Shown: one piece after another, positions 50,906 through 62,990 of the stretch | How positions within the stretch are numbered: the stretch's first letter is position 1 | How the letters are laid out: each line of letters begins with the position of its first letter | Source: Nannobrachium achirus | Taxonomy: Eukaryota; Chordata; Actinopteri; Myctophiformes; Myctophidae | Assembly: GCA_963921795.1 (NCBI GenBank) | Contig: OY997652.1 | Coordinates: forward strand, 59,136,919 to 59,200,918 | DNA: 64,000 bases | Reading direction: 5' to 3' | Made by a program: the position numbers and the translations under genes | Notes under the pieces: model-generated | Seen by the model: the letters and a program-made list of their open reading frames with translations, nothing else | What the model was told of the DNA's origin: nothing | Database searches by the model: none

Positions 50906-51763
50906 TCCAGATCCATTACACCCTGGATTTTTCATTACCGAATGATGTTGTTCTCTCTTAGTTGTTTTGTCCTCTGTTCTCTCACTAACGCTGTATTCTT
51001 CGCCAAATAACACAACATTTACCCACTGAATATTCTAGCTGATTACCAGGGACATGCTGGGCCCCTGATTCAGCCGGGGAAAAAGAGTTGGAGAGGCCCT
51101 CATTGCGCGCTATGGAGAGAGATCTCTCTCTATAGCCCTGCTGCTACTCAAAGATTTGCCGTTTCAGATCATGACAAGTGACAAGCCAGTGGGCCAATTA
51201 CATTGAGTTATATTTCGTCGTTGTCGGGTGAAAACCTTGTATGTCCAAAACCGTTTGTTTTGTATTTATCATTTTAGAAATGATTTAAACTAGTGAAAAC
51301 AGCCGATCTACAAGCACACAACGCCTCGCACCGCGAGACGTTGTGTGCTTGTAGATCTGCTGTTTTCACTACTTTTGTGCAACGTCTCGTATGATGAAGC
51401 TTTGCTTTGCTTTGCGAAAAGATTTATACATTTGAAACTTGGAGATACGAGGTTTCTGCACGACTGTGACGATTTACTTTGTTGGCCACCCAGCCCCCAA
51501 AATAGAACGAAGGCCGACATTTTATTTTTATTTTTTTCCTAATGGCCAGCCCGGACCGTCCGGGAAGGAACCAGCCGTTCGGGAGTTGTCCCGCTTTTCC
51601 CAATGGCCAGCACGTCCCTGTCCAGATCCATTACACCCTGGATTTTTCATTACCGAATTATTTTGTTCTCTCTTAGTGTTTTTGTCCTCTGTTCTCTCAC
51701 TAAAGCTATATTCTTCGCCAAAAATAACACAACATTTACTCACCGAATATTCTAGCTGATTAC
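50906..51763. mobile_element. hAT-H element (51047-51620) between 141-143-bp direct repeats
   Basis: The repeats are 50906-51046 and 51621-51763 and start and stop exactly at the element. The ends CAGGGACATGCTGG and CCAGCACGTCCCTG pair at 13/14. The interior carries a MITE I copy (51213-51476) with hairpin 51292-51373. A related end lies at 63690. Confidence 0.88.
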
Positions 51764-52231
51764 ACATTGGTTGTCAAAGTGGGGTCTGGGGATCCCCAGC
51801 GAAAATAATAAATAGAGGATCACATTCAGCTGAAGCCTTTTAACCCTATGTATACTATAGCTATTCAAAAATAGCCGATCTACAAGCTCACATCGTGTCG
51901 TGATGCGATGCGTTATTGAGATTGTAGATCTGCTATTTATTTATTATCATTTTTGGAAACATATATATTTTTTTAAATGAATCTTTATAACATGCTGTAT
52001 CGATGCCTTCGTTTTCTCCTGTCTTGGTGAGTGTCTTGTATCATACTGTCCATCGGCTATTCATACATCTAAGTATATATAATATCCCTTTTCTGAGGGA
52101 AATGGCAAAACTTGGAAATTGGTCATCTCATCTACTATGAGGCAATGTTTGTTTTAGCTTGCTAAATGTACTATTTAATTTATTAGCTTGGATTTGTAGA
52201 TTGATATTGAACTGACTATGCATGACTTGGG
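51764..52231. repeat. hAT-type scrap with hairpin
   Basis: 'cattggttgtcaaagtgggg' is a hAT-like end. A hairpin lies at 51864-51945. The other terminus was not found. Confidence 0.5.
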
Positions 52232-52608
52232 CAGTGGTTCTCAACCTTTGCAGGCCGCAACCCCCACAATAATCATATTTTAACAGGGGACCCCCCCACC
52301 CTGACGAGCACTAAGAGTTGAGGAATTACATTTTGTATAACATGGTTCTATTGTGAAAATAGCAGATCTACATGCTCACAACGCCTCGCAACGCTCTAAT
52401 ATTTGACAATTTGACCAATGTATAATTTGTCATTTTAGATTGTCACTTTAGAAATGTGCATAAACTCTCTACACACTTAAACTTTATGTTGGTCTGTTTA
52501 CTGTTGAGTGAGAAAACAATGTTGCACATTAAATTAATGATCTGGGGACCACCCAAAATCATTTGGGGACCCCCCTGGGGGTCCTGACCCACAGTTTGAG
52601 AACCACTG
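52232..52608. mobile_element. hAT-B element
   Basis: Same ends as 49216-49668. One hairpin arm is deleted (half hairpin at 52356-52395). No matching TSD is seen. Confidence 0.85.
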
Positions 52609-53229
52609 TCCTAAAGGATCCCAACCCCACGAGTGAGTGTACAGTATGTGTGTGCATGCCACTCCCATGTGCATCATATGTTCCATGTGTTTGTGTGCGC
52701 GTGCGTGTGTGTGTATGTGTGCGCGCGCGCCCATGCGCGCATCACACCTCGGCAGCAGCCGAGAGACAAACATCGCGTCACGTGCAGATTTTTTACTATC
52801 TCCAGTGGTGGGGGGTTGAGAGACCCTTACGTAACCCTCGGTGGGATTACACTCCGTAGTAATCCACTGGCCATTGATTTTTTTTTTTTTTTCCCCCCTC
52901 TCTAATCACAGGCTCTATCTTTAGACGAGACCCCACATGGCGGGGGGTGGTGGGCTGGGTGGTCTAATCCCCTACTGGCCTGAATATGCCCCGGGTGGAG
53001 TCCAGAATGCAAGGCAAATGGGAAAAAGAAAAAAATCTAATGGATATACTCCAGTTGAAATGTAATGAAATACTAAACCATCGCCATCAGCCTTTCCCCC
53101 TTTAATGCGTGTGCAGTCTCTTGAGACAGCCGCAATTTTGCGCAATTTCCCCCTGCCGCCATTGAAACGAGTAGAAGCCGAAGCTTAGCAGAAATGGAAT
53201 TCAGAAAGGTATATTTTATTTTCATTTTT
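52609..53229. other. Unassigned, with GT-rich stretch
   Basis: Alternating GT/GC runs at about 52690-52740 and a T run at 52878-52893. No gene. Confidence 0.4.
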
Positions 53230-53665
53230 TCAGTAGGTTTGTATTTCGTCGTTGACAATTTCTTCAACAAATGAAAACTAGACTAAAATGTCAGGGAGGG
53301 ACTAGCGGAGAAGAGATCTAGTAGAACTAAAAGACATTTTATGTTTGGTTGCACTCCGGTGTTGCGCTCTGAAAATAACAGATCTACAAGCTCACAATGC
53401 ACTGCGCTGTGATGCATTGTGAGCTTGTAGATTGGCTATTTTCAGCATGCAACCAAGTTTAAAATCAGACGTTACGATGCCATCAAAGCCTGCCAAAAAA
53501 TGTTTATTGTTGACAAAATCACACGTAGATGTAGTCAGCTAATACCTTATGATATTAAGTCGACTAAAACAAGACTAAAACTAAAACCTTTCAGATGACT
53601 AAAATGTGACCAAAACTAAATGAAATTTTACTCAAAAGACTATGACTAAAACTAAATCAAAAATC
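53230..53665. mobile_element. Family J fragment
   Basis: It matches the body of 27606-28152, including the hairpin (53370-53448) and 'gactaaaact' words. One terminus is lost. Confidence 0.7.
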
Positions 53666-54004
53666 TACACTGGCGTGGAGCTTGGCGAAAGCTTTCCGCA
53701 CAACACGGATGCTGCTGGGGTTGGACTGGTTAGGCTAAATGTACCCCCTTCCCCTGTTCTCTTGTACCCTGCTGTCTGATTCAGTGCTGTATGCGGCAGC
53801 GGTTTTAAAATAGTGCTTTGGCAGCGAGAAGCGTGTCACTGGCCGTGTGACAGCGCGGTGGTCGTGCGGTGTGACTGCTTGTCCCCCGCTGTCCCCATCC
53901 GTCAGTAGCTTAGTGTACCGGACCGCTGGATGTGTCTGCATTCTCTGCGGCGCTGGAAATGTACTCTCAAACCAGTGGTGGAGACAGTACATAACGTAAA
54001 AGTA
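53666..54004. other. Unassigned
   Basis: GC-moderate unique sequence. Open frames have no recognised domain. Confidence 0.35.
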
Positions 54005-54445
54005 CTTGTAAGACACCTCAGGGCGACATGCGACCTAGGTCGCATGCCATCTGGCCAGTGATGTATATCTGACCAGTTACCCATATATGGAGACCCCTGG
54101 TACCCATATATGGAGATCCATGTACTGTATATGGATCCAAACTGCTTACCCAGTTATTCGTTATATGAATGTCCTATGACATCTGACATTTATGTCCATA
54201 CATGGAGATCCCTGTCTGTAGAACCAGCCTCACAGATATGGAATGTCTTGGCCATCTGTCTTGGCCATATATGGATTCTGTTAGCGTGGTATGTGGCCGA
54301 TGTGGCCTCTATATATGGGCATTCCCATATGAAGTCCTGTTAGATATGGGTTTAATATTGATGCCATCAGAGAACTCCATATGGGCATAAAAGGGGATTA
54401 TGTTAATGTGACATCACAGTGAAGCCAGAGCGTGATGTCAGAGCC
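54005..54445. repeat. Family R segment
   Basis: Closely matches the R segment in the OLFM1 last intron, starting 'gtaagacacctcagggcgac'. Confidence 0.75.
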
Positions 54446-54478
54446 ATTTAGCTGGGGGCCACCTGGAACCACCTCAAC

Positions 54479-54718
54479 AGATCAATCTCAGAAAATTAGA
54501 ATATTGTGTAAAAAGCATGCAGATGCAATAGCGCTCAAAATCATAACTGAATGTGAATATGTATGCTATAAAAATACAAAATTTGAACAAAAGAGAGGTT
54601 TGGAATAATTCACAGAATGTGCAATGTATCTAGAATATATTAAAGTTTCAAAAGAATGTATGAAAGTTTCAAGAAAATGTACTTTTACACAATATTCAAA
54701 TTTTTCAAGATTGATCTG
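54479..54718. mobile_element. Mariner-like MITE
   Basis: Inverted ends 'cagatcaatctcagaaaa' and 'tcaagattgatctg', with 'gaatattgtgtaaaa' on both strands, in the style of Tc1/mariner MITEs. TA follows on the right only. Confidence 0.6.
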
Positions 54719-54721
54719 TAT

Positions 54722-54915
54722 AGTCACTGTCGGGCAGAAACCTAATATCTCCAACTTTCAAATGTGTACGTTTTTTCTTTTTGTATGTTTTTTTCTTAAG
54801 TAAAGCCCTGCTTCATCATACACCAGACTGTCACACAAAACATTTTTAGAATTATAAACACAAAACGAACAGTTTTGGACATACAAGGTTTCCACCCGAC
54901 AACAAGGATATTATA
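54722..54915. mobile_element. MITE I copy without central hairpin
   Basis: The outer arms are present ('cactgtcgggcagaaacct' and 'aaggtttccacccgacaac'). The hairpin between them is missing. Confidence 0.7.
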
Positions 54916-55198
54916 TATATATATATTTGCAATATCCTTTCCTTTACCCATCATCGATGCAGAGCAGACCAAACACAGTCGTCGCTGGCATTCACAAAGG
55001 GGCCGTTTCAATGACAGGAGTATATATGGCCAGGGACATGTTTTTGTCCGCCGGCAAGCGTTTTGTGCAGCATCCACAGAAAGAAAAGTGTGAGGATGAA
55101 AGGTCCTCCTCTCGCGGTGGGTGACCTTCTGCTTAGTGCCATCTGATCTCACACTCGCTGGATGGACCCCCCCGCAGCTTCTCCCTGCTGTGCTCACT
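54916..55198. other. Unassigned
   Basis: No gene or repeat recognised. Confidence 0.35.
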
Positions 55199-55696
55199 CA
55201 GGGGCGTCACAAGGGGGGGGGGGGGGGGGGAGTGGGACTGCGTTACTAGGGCCCAATTATTTTAAACTTTAGCTATTGAAAAATAGCAGATCTACAAGCT
55301 CACAGCAGCTTGCGAGCTTGTAGATCTGCTATTTTTGAAAAGTCGTGAAAATGTGTGCAATTCTTTGAATATAATGTATTTTTTAAGTTAACATTTGTAA
55401 CTCAAATTTTGCTTCTGGGGTGGTCCCTGGAACAAAATAGTTTTAGATGGGGGTCCGTGGCCAAAAACATATAATTTTGGTGGTCCTTCACATGAAAAGG
55501 TTTGAGCACCACTGACTATAGGTTTTTTTCAAAAAACCTTTACGATTTTTCAAAAATAGCAGATCTACAAGCTTGCAGCGCGGCACTCGGTGCCGCGCTG
55601 TGAGCTTGTAGATCTGCTATTTTTTCAATAGTTAAAGCACAACATAACGCAGTGAATCCTTGTACCCAGGGCCTAGAATTTGGTGCGACACCCCTG
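55199..55696. mobile_element. hAT-A element
   Basis: Ends CAGGGGCGTCACA and GCGACACCCCTG. A G run lies after the left end. Hairpins at 55276-55340 (short) and 55550-55632. No clear TSD. Confidence 0.85.
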
Positions 55697-55716
55697 CTCT
55701 CAATCATCCTCAGAGG

Positions 55717-55720
<4 letters not shown>

Positions 55721-55783
<63 letters not shown>
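55721..55783. repeat. (GA)n microsatellite
   Basis: About 62 bp of (GA)n. Confidence 0.95.
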
Positions 55784-55785
<2 letters not shown>

Positions 55786-55915
55786 GCCCGGAGGAGAGGG
55801 ATGGCGTGTGCATTGATCTATGAGTGAAGGCGAGGCCACGGACGAACGAACAAACGAACAAGGACTTTTTTTTGACGACGAGTGGACCGGTATGGAGAGC
55901 ATGTACCAGCGTCAG

Positions 55916-56301
55916 GGACGTGCAGAGAATGTTAGAGAGGCAGGGGCTGACATTTCTAAAAGGGCCTTTGGGTGAAAATATCGAAAATAGCAAACCTCCA
56001 AGCTCACAACGCGCCGCAGTGGTTGTCCCGAAATAATATCTCGGTGTCCGTTTCTCAGTCTGCGTTGCGCTTTTTTTGCCCATTTATGGTGATGCCTGAT
56101 GTAATCAACATGATGGCATAATCATAGATTGGCCTCCGAGTGTGCATAATACTCCACTACAACTCTTTGAAAACATTAGTTACTAGTTGTAGATTTTGAT
56201 TATTACTACAAAACATGCATTAACCACTTCAGCCATATACAGTGTACATTTCGGCCATTTGAAAATAGACAATCTCTACAAGCTTGCAATGCGTCACCAT
56301 G
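55916..56301. mobile_element. Truncated hAT-G end and half hairpins
   Basis: 'cagggacgtgcagagaatg' marks the left end of family G. Half hairpins lie at 55979-56030 and 56260-56295. The rest of the element is absent. Confidence 0.6.
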
Positions 56302-56735
56302 CGCCGGGGGACGCTGTGGGTGCTGGGGGCGTGTTCCCTCCTCCGCGTCATCAGCGCCCACACCCTAGGTGGGGTTGGCGAAAGGGCCTTTATGTGTGGA
56401 GTTTGCATGTTCTCCCCGTGGCTCCTAGGGTTGATACCCTCACAAAAACATGCAGTATACTGCCTTCCCCTGGCCAGCCGGGGCGCCTGATGGAGGGGAA
56501 AGGAACTGGTTGGGAATAGCGTGTTCCTTCCACGCGCTACGTCCAAACGGGGGAAATCCCCTTGTCAGGTGAAAAGAAGCAACTTGGACTCCTCATGCAC
56601 TGAAGGAAGCATGAGGTCAGTCCGTTGTCTCCCCAGGCGCGGCAGAGGGAGAGCAGAGCCCAGGATTACATTATGCAATTGGCACTGGGTGTAAATGAGT
56701 TACAAAATCGTGGGATAAAAATTATTTAAAAAAGA
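56302..56735 (+). mobile_element. tRNA-derived SINE, 5'-truncated
   Basis: Same family as 430 and 35110 but without the pol III head. It starts just past the B box and ends in A-rich sequence. Confidence 0.8.
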
Positions 56736-57244
56736 ATTACGGCGCGTGCGCTACATGCACATCGCAGGCATGTACTTTTTTGGTTTAGTAACATGTGGTT
56801 AATTTTACTTAAGCGTGCAAGAGAATATATTGTAAGGAAACACGTTTGTATAGGAAATGACTCGTTTTTACCTTGCAGACGTCACCTCTGTGATTTAGTT
56901 CATGGAAATCCATCAGCCAGGGTCATCCCTATGTTAATTCACGCTGTCGACACTCGGCAGCTTTTGTAAGCTTTTGGTTAAAGGGTGTGATCGAAGGATG
57001 TTTTTGATCGATACGCGATGCAGCGATCTGTCTCGCTCGCGCGGGTACTCACGTGCACATTCGTGAATGTACGTGCGCGTGCTTCCTCTCAAAAGACGGG
57101 TGGGGTGCGGTGGTATCGTGCAATGAGCACAGCACCAAGTGTGTGTTTATGAACGTGGTATATATACCGTATAAATATAATCACAAAATCAGCAAATGAG
57201 AGTATTGTAATTTCCCATTGTCTTTGTTATGCTTCAGAACAACA
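56736..57244. other. Unassigned
   Basis: Unique sequence. No gene recognised. Confidence 0.35.
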
Positions 57245-57382
57245 TCACCAGTAAGACTGCCTAATCGGGAGATAAGCGACCGTCACGTCACATACACAAA
57301 CTTTAGAAGGCAATGGTAGCCAATCAGGAGGGAATATGGGAAATGGGACAGATCCATGTTGATGACATGACTTTAGATATAC

Positions 57383-58804
57383 TAGTGATGCGCGGGCCGA
57401 CCCGTTGACCGCGGGGCCCGCTGACCCGCCTGCGGCTATCGCCACTCTCATGTGCAAAAAATAAATAAGAATAATCACCTGCTTTTATTTGCCTTTTAAT
57501 CTTAATAAGAGTAGGCCTATAAGAATAAGAGTACAACGGCTTGAATACACTTGAATTGAACATGAGCGAGCGAGTTTTAAAATGTGCCAGAGAAGCTCCT
57601 GTTGGGGGCCGCGAACCACATTTGCCAACATTTTCGTGCACATAGCAGCCTGTCAGACACACAACGTGAGCAGAGAAGAATGTACAAACAATTCAGCGCG
57701 TGTCGCTGATCAGGATTTCACTTAAATGTCTCTGTCATCCACACAAGTCAGTTAAGTTATATCACCAGCCAGTCAACGGATACGATTTGAAACGCAACTT
57801 TCGCAAGTGAGACGGATTTTTGACTGAATGAACCACGCTCACCTCGAGTCGCCCCATCTCTCGTCTCGAGGTGAACAGGATTTAATATTTTGTCTGTCTT
57901 TTGCTGTCTGTTTGAAGTGCGAGGCGCTGTATAAATATGATTGACATAAACCTGAAACACCATTCTTACCTGACGATGCCCCAGATTTAGAGAGAATGAA
58001 CGTCTTTGAATGAATGTCTTTTTGCTGTCAAATAATAGTAAAGAACCCCATTTTGAACACCACGTTTGTTTATTTAGCCTATGACAATATTGTGCTACTA
58101 TAGACCTTTCTGTAAAGCGACTTTGGGTACTTAGAAGAGCCGTATATAAAGGTGTGCTATTGTGGAGATGATATATTATCTTTTTGGAGCTGTGTGCAGC
58201 TCCCTATACGTGGCTGTGTGGGTCTGTGTGTGTGTGTGTGTGTCTGTCTGTGTGTCTGTGTGTATGTAGCCTGACTTCGGCGCGTAACTAGTGCCGCACC
58301 ATTTACGCCACTCGCGCAATATATACATCAAAATGTGCGGCTCGGCCGGGAATGGTGTTCTATTACCTTTCGTTCCGATCCGCCTTACCATGCCGACGTA
58401 ATCGGCAAAAAACGACGCTTAATTGTCCCCATTGACTTATAATGGGACAATGCAAGAAATCACTTTCAAGTATTTTTCTCTCGTAAACCATAGGAGCTAC
58501 AGTTTCAAACCTCAGAGAGGAGATTCATAATGATTTTAAGAATGAATCGAAAAATAATTACATCACTCGGCCTCATGGTGGCGCTATAACGGCCCACTTT
58601 ACGTTTTGCCCCGTAACTCTTGAACCGTAGATCGGAAAATTAAAATTCTTTTTTCCCTGGATTCCTTGGGTCAAGACGCATCTCCCCATATACGCCCATT
58701 TGCACCAGGATAGATTTTCCGCCATCTTGAATTTTCTCCAAAACACACTTTTTGCTCCTTTTCCTACATATTTTCTTCAAATGTCACAAACATCGGTACA
58801 CATG

Positions 58805-58870
<66 letters not shown>

Positions 58871-59028
58871 CTCCACTTCACACGGGTGTGATTTTTTTTA
58901 AATATGGGTTGCGGGGCGGGCGGATTCGTTGATTTATATATTGTTCTGCGGGGCGGGCGGGCGGGTTATGTTCCGTGCAGGCTGTGGGCCGTGTGGGTTA
59001 TGAAAAAAACCTAACCCGCACATCACTA
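57383..59028. mobile_element. 1.65-kb hAT-like element in repeat N
   Basis: Ends 'tagtgatgcgcgggc' and 'acccgcacatcacta' are inverted. The flanks agatatac and agagatac match at 7/8. A (AC)n run lies at 58809-58870 and 'ggcgggcgg' blocks near the right end. No transposase was recognised. Confidence 0.8.
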
Positions 59029-59217
59029 AGAGATACTGTGTACTGCTTTGTGTGATTTTAGGCCAAAATCTGTGGGAGCAGTGTCCAAAAATGTGTTTTG
59101 CAATGGTTTTGCTGATGGTGGCGCTAGAAGAGGGCCATGTGAGAAATCAGGGGCGGAGGTTGTGATTTGCCATCCAAGGAGTGTCTGTGTGTGTGCAAAG
59201 TTTGGCATCGATAGGGC

Positions 59218-60136
59218 TAGGCCTTGGGCGGTATGGACATTTTGTTACCGCGATTACCGTCTTCCCATTTACCGCCGGTACTGCGGTTATTACCGCACCC
59301 CCGTATCTATTAATTAAGGTTCGGCGATAAGCCAAAATATTGCAATCATCTTCCCAAAAGTCGCCTCTCCACAGTGGAGAGGCGACACAGCCTGACTGCC
59401 CGAGTTATACATCTCCGTACAGCACAGCGGGTCTGGCTTTCAAAGGAGCAGATCTACAAGCTCACATCGCATCTGCGACGCGTTCTGAGCTTTTAGATCT
59501 GCACTGTCGGGTTACCATAGTAACGTAGGCTAGCTACTTGGGCTTTTCAGACACAAACAGCTGTGTGAACAAACCAGAAGAGGAAGGGTAGTCAGATCGT
59601 GTACAGTGATTCTGTAAACTCACGTCACGTCTCAACTCTCAAATCGCAGTGATTGAGTGCTGCTATATACAGGTTTTAGTTACAAGACTTGACAGAAAAG
59701 GTTATAAAATCGCCGACGTGCGACGCGGTGGAAAAAGTAAAATAGTTTCATTTTCGGTTTTAGTCCACGCGGCCCGCGCTCCGCCAGTAATCCGTATGAA
59801 TAAAAAAAGATATGCCACAACACAAGGTATAATAACATCCTTGTGTCGAGTGGATTACAGAGAAAGTTTATGCTGCTCCGTCATAGAGTTGTGCTCCGTA
59901 CTCTCCTGCCCTGTGCACTCTGTGCAGGTCTGTGTCTGAGTGACGTATGTGGCTTCCAACGTGTGGTACACGGCCCAGAGCAGAGCGGCATGGAGCGCAT
60001 GCGGTCCTCGCTTGTTTTCTCGCTTGTTTTCCAATAAAAAATAGACCTTTTTTTTTGTCTTTTTACCACGGTAAGCACAATGACACCGCGGTAGACCTCG
60101 GTATACCGCGGTACGCGGTTACCGCCTCCAACCCTA
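59218..60136. mobile_element. 919-bp hAT-like element in repeat N
   Basis: Perfect TSD gatagggc (59210-59217 and 60137-60144). Ends 'taggccttgggcggtat' and 'ttaccgcctccaaccct'. Many 'taccgc' words. A hairpin lies at 59447-59507. Confidence 0.9.
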
Positions 60137-60250
60137 GATAGGGCCAACGGTGCCAGAGATAAGTGTAGGGGCAAAAGTGTGACGTGACAGACGGAGGGAC
60201 AGCCGGTGGAGCTTTTCATCGTAACTGCGAGCTGACGGTCGCAATCGTCA

Positions 60251-60764
60251 TCATTTGAAAACGGTGACAAAATACTCATGTTGAGACTGCCTGTTCTTGT
60301 AATAGATCTCAGTCACTGCAAAAGGTGTGCGTGTGCACGTGTCAAGATTTTGAGTTGCGTTCACGCTATAGCCAGCAGCGACAAAAGCTTCAAAGCCAGC
60401 GAGCGTCGTCAGCTACACCGTCGCAGGGTCCCTGTTGAGGCGTTGCTCCAGGTGTGGGAGCCGCATGTGAGAAATATGTCGTCGCCGTGGGGCAGAAACC
60501 TCTTATCACCATACTCTCACTTTTTGTTTAGTATGATACTATGATTTATTATCAGATACTTCAATGGTTTCCTGTGGAAATAAGCCAAGTGCTTTTCTAG
60601 GATCTCCTTTTAGTTGACCTTGTACCAGTGAACTGTACCGTCATGAAACGGTACCTTTTCCTATGCAAACATCTAATAATGTCTTCAATCAATCAATCAA
60701 TCAATCAAACAATCAATCAATGAAAACCTGCAGCTCATGTGCGTCAGTCAGTCACGCCTCATGT
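60251..60764. other. Unassigned, with (TCAA)n
   Basis: A (CAAT)n array lies at 60687-60722. The rest is unrecognised. Confidence 0.45.
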
Positions 60765-61065
60765 CACGCTCCATATATGGCCAATTAATTCTGTCCATGT
60801 CCTTTTATGCCCATATATGGAGATCCCTGATGCCATCAATATTAAGCCCATATCTGGGAATGCCCATGTATGGACATATTGTGTCAGTCTCAATGTAACC
60901 AGTGTGGTTGTCGCGACGTGAGTCACACTTGCAAAGGAATTACGTCCTTGTCCCTTTAATGCCCATATATGGAGATCCCTGATGCCATCAATGTTAAGCC
61001 CATATCCTGGAATGCCCATATTGTGTCAGTCTATGTTTTTTCAGTGCCTACGGGCCCTTAAGGTG
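60765..61065. repeat. Family R segment (inverted)
   Basis: It has 'tgcccatatatggagatccc' and ends near 'aaggtgtcttac', the reverse of the start at 54009. Confidence 0.7.
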
Positions 61066-61500
61066 TCTTACTGGTGTTTTTTAAATGAACAGTACACTGT
61101 CTTGTTCAGTGCTACTTGATCAAACTACAGCGTAACACAAAAGTAGCATATCCACATTCGCGCCGCGTTTCGAGTTTGTGCATCTGCTACTTTTGCTATT
61201 TTTGAATTTGAATCCTGAAAAGCATCAGTTTTGGACATAAGAGGTTTCCACCCGACAGATGATATATAGGCTTGGGTTAACAGGGAACCGCCTGAGGGCA
61301 ACAATTAGTCGTCGTTTATTCTAAAGACTATGACTAAAACTAAATAAATATTTGCTGTCAAAGACAACAATGGTGTGAAGGCAGCATTCGGTTCCGTTCC
61401 GGTGTCGCGCTCCCAAAATGGCAGATCTACAAACTCACTATGCGCCGCAGCTTCACGCCGGCGTGAGCTCGTAGATCAGCCATTTCCGCTGCGCACAACC
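61066..61500. repeat. MITE I and J scraps with hairpins
   Basis: Hairpins lie at 61140-61203 and 61420-61492. J-like 'gactaaaact' words lie at 61325-61365 and a MITE I end near 61245-61262. Confidence 0.55.
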
Positions 61501-61611
61501 CTCCCCGGCTAAGTATAGCTCGTGCATAAAGACACCAATGGGCTGAGGTGTGAGGATTCTCTGACAAGAGGCTAAAAACGGACCTGAGAATCCATCACAC
61601 GCACCCACGCA

Positions 61612-61613
<2 letters not shown>

Positions 61614-61687
<74 letters not shown>

Positions 61688-61690
61688 TGT
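61614..61690. repeat. (TG)n microsatellite
   Basis: A long (TG)n run. Confidence 0.95.
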
Positions 61691-62990
61691 GTCAGACGTG
61701 GCGATGATGCAGACACACATATTAATCACCACTCCTTCTGTTCCATCACAGGAAATGGCTTCGACGTGTAAATTTGGATTCAAGATCTTTCACTGAATAT
61801 TAATGTGTGAGAAACAGACACTTCTGACAGGTTTGCACAGGTGTTCTCCCCCAGATGCATTTCGTGTAAAGCAAATCGACAGATTTGCAGACAGAACAGC
61901 CGTTAATTAGGCATAAAGCACAGGGACACTTTGCTAGAGGTTTGGGTATAGTGTTACCTTGCCATGATGTAGGCCAAGGGTCTTCAACAGGGGCAGGCGG
62001 ATACATTTGCGGGGACGGGCGGTGCGCGACTAAACACAGGCAGGCGACATTTTACTGTGAAAATCAGACAACTGTTTCTGCCAAAAACAGCGTCACAAGA
62101 GCGCACACAGTGAGCAGCAGGACAGAACCACGGCATGCATACAGCACTGCTTCCGCCTTAACGTTAAGTCACACACATGGAGCGCCTGCCGGCTGGAATG
62201 CAGTGCGCACACAGTCACAGTGAGGCAGCAGCAGGAGGCGATGTAGTTGCCCAAACTAATATGATTTGGGCTTTAGTCTACATCTCATTAAACCTTAACA
62301 CATCTACTGCCTTTTAATCTGAAGGGATGCTTGGTGCCTTGGTGCCGCGCCGCTTTCTCCGTAGGCCGCTGCTATTATTTTGAAGGGCGGGAAGGGGGTT
62401 GTTTTTGTTTTTTTGGATTATCACTTGACGGCAACGATTACGTCATCTAGTCACATGACAGTGTGGGTCCAGAAGAGAAACATGGCTGCGCCCAGCCGAA
62501 TGCATTGTGTACAGTATGCAGACCACCCTTTGTATAAAAATGTCTCTTTTTGAGTAAATGAAGTCTCTTCATGGGCCTCTCAATTACTATGGAGGACGTT
62601 CACTTTGCGTGCACGCCTAACGTGCGTTGTAAACAAATCGCGGACATTACCGATGCGGGCGGGACCGGAACGACGTACTGTAAGTAATTATACCTTTACT
62701 GTAAATACAGTAAGATTGACAGTCCTCACCGTCAACGGCACCATGATTTTAACCCTTTCAATGACGGTGAGGATTGTCAACGGCAGCAGAACTGTTAACT
62801 CATTTGTAGCCAATCCCGAGAATACTCGTGAAAAATACTCGAGTATCATATGGTGCCGATCCCGAGTATACTCATGAAAAGTACTATATTACTGTAACGG
62901 CGGTTCTCCTACCCTGTAGCTGCACGGAAGGTCCTGGCACAATCGCCCTCGCCAATTCATCATCATCACAGATCCACGTGCACAAAATAG
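61691..62990. other. Unassigned
   Basis: No gene. A small inverted pair, 'gacagtcctcaccgtcaacg' and its partner, lies at 62715-62785. Confidence 0.4.

Larger units (their letters stand above)
57245..60250. repeat. Dispersed repeat N, copy 2, split by two insertions
   Basis: N sequence is at 57245-57382, 59029-59217 and 60137-60250. It lines up with 33897-34300. Confidence 0.8.

Noticed and set aside
60301-60480. Upstream OLFM1 coiled-coil exon
   Set aside because: The GC-rich stretch does not translate into the expected heptad-rich sequence on the minus strand.
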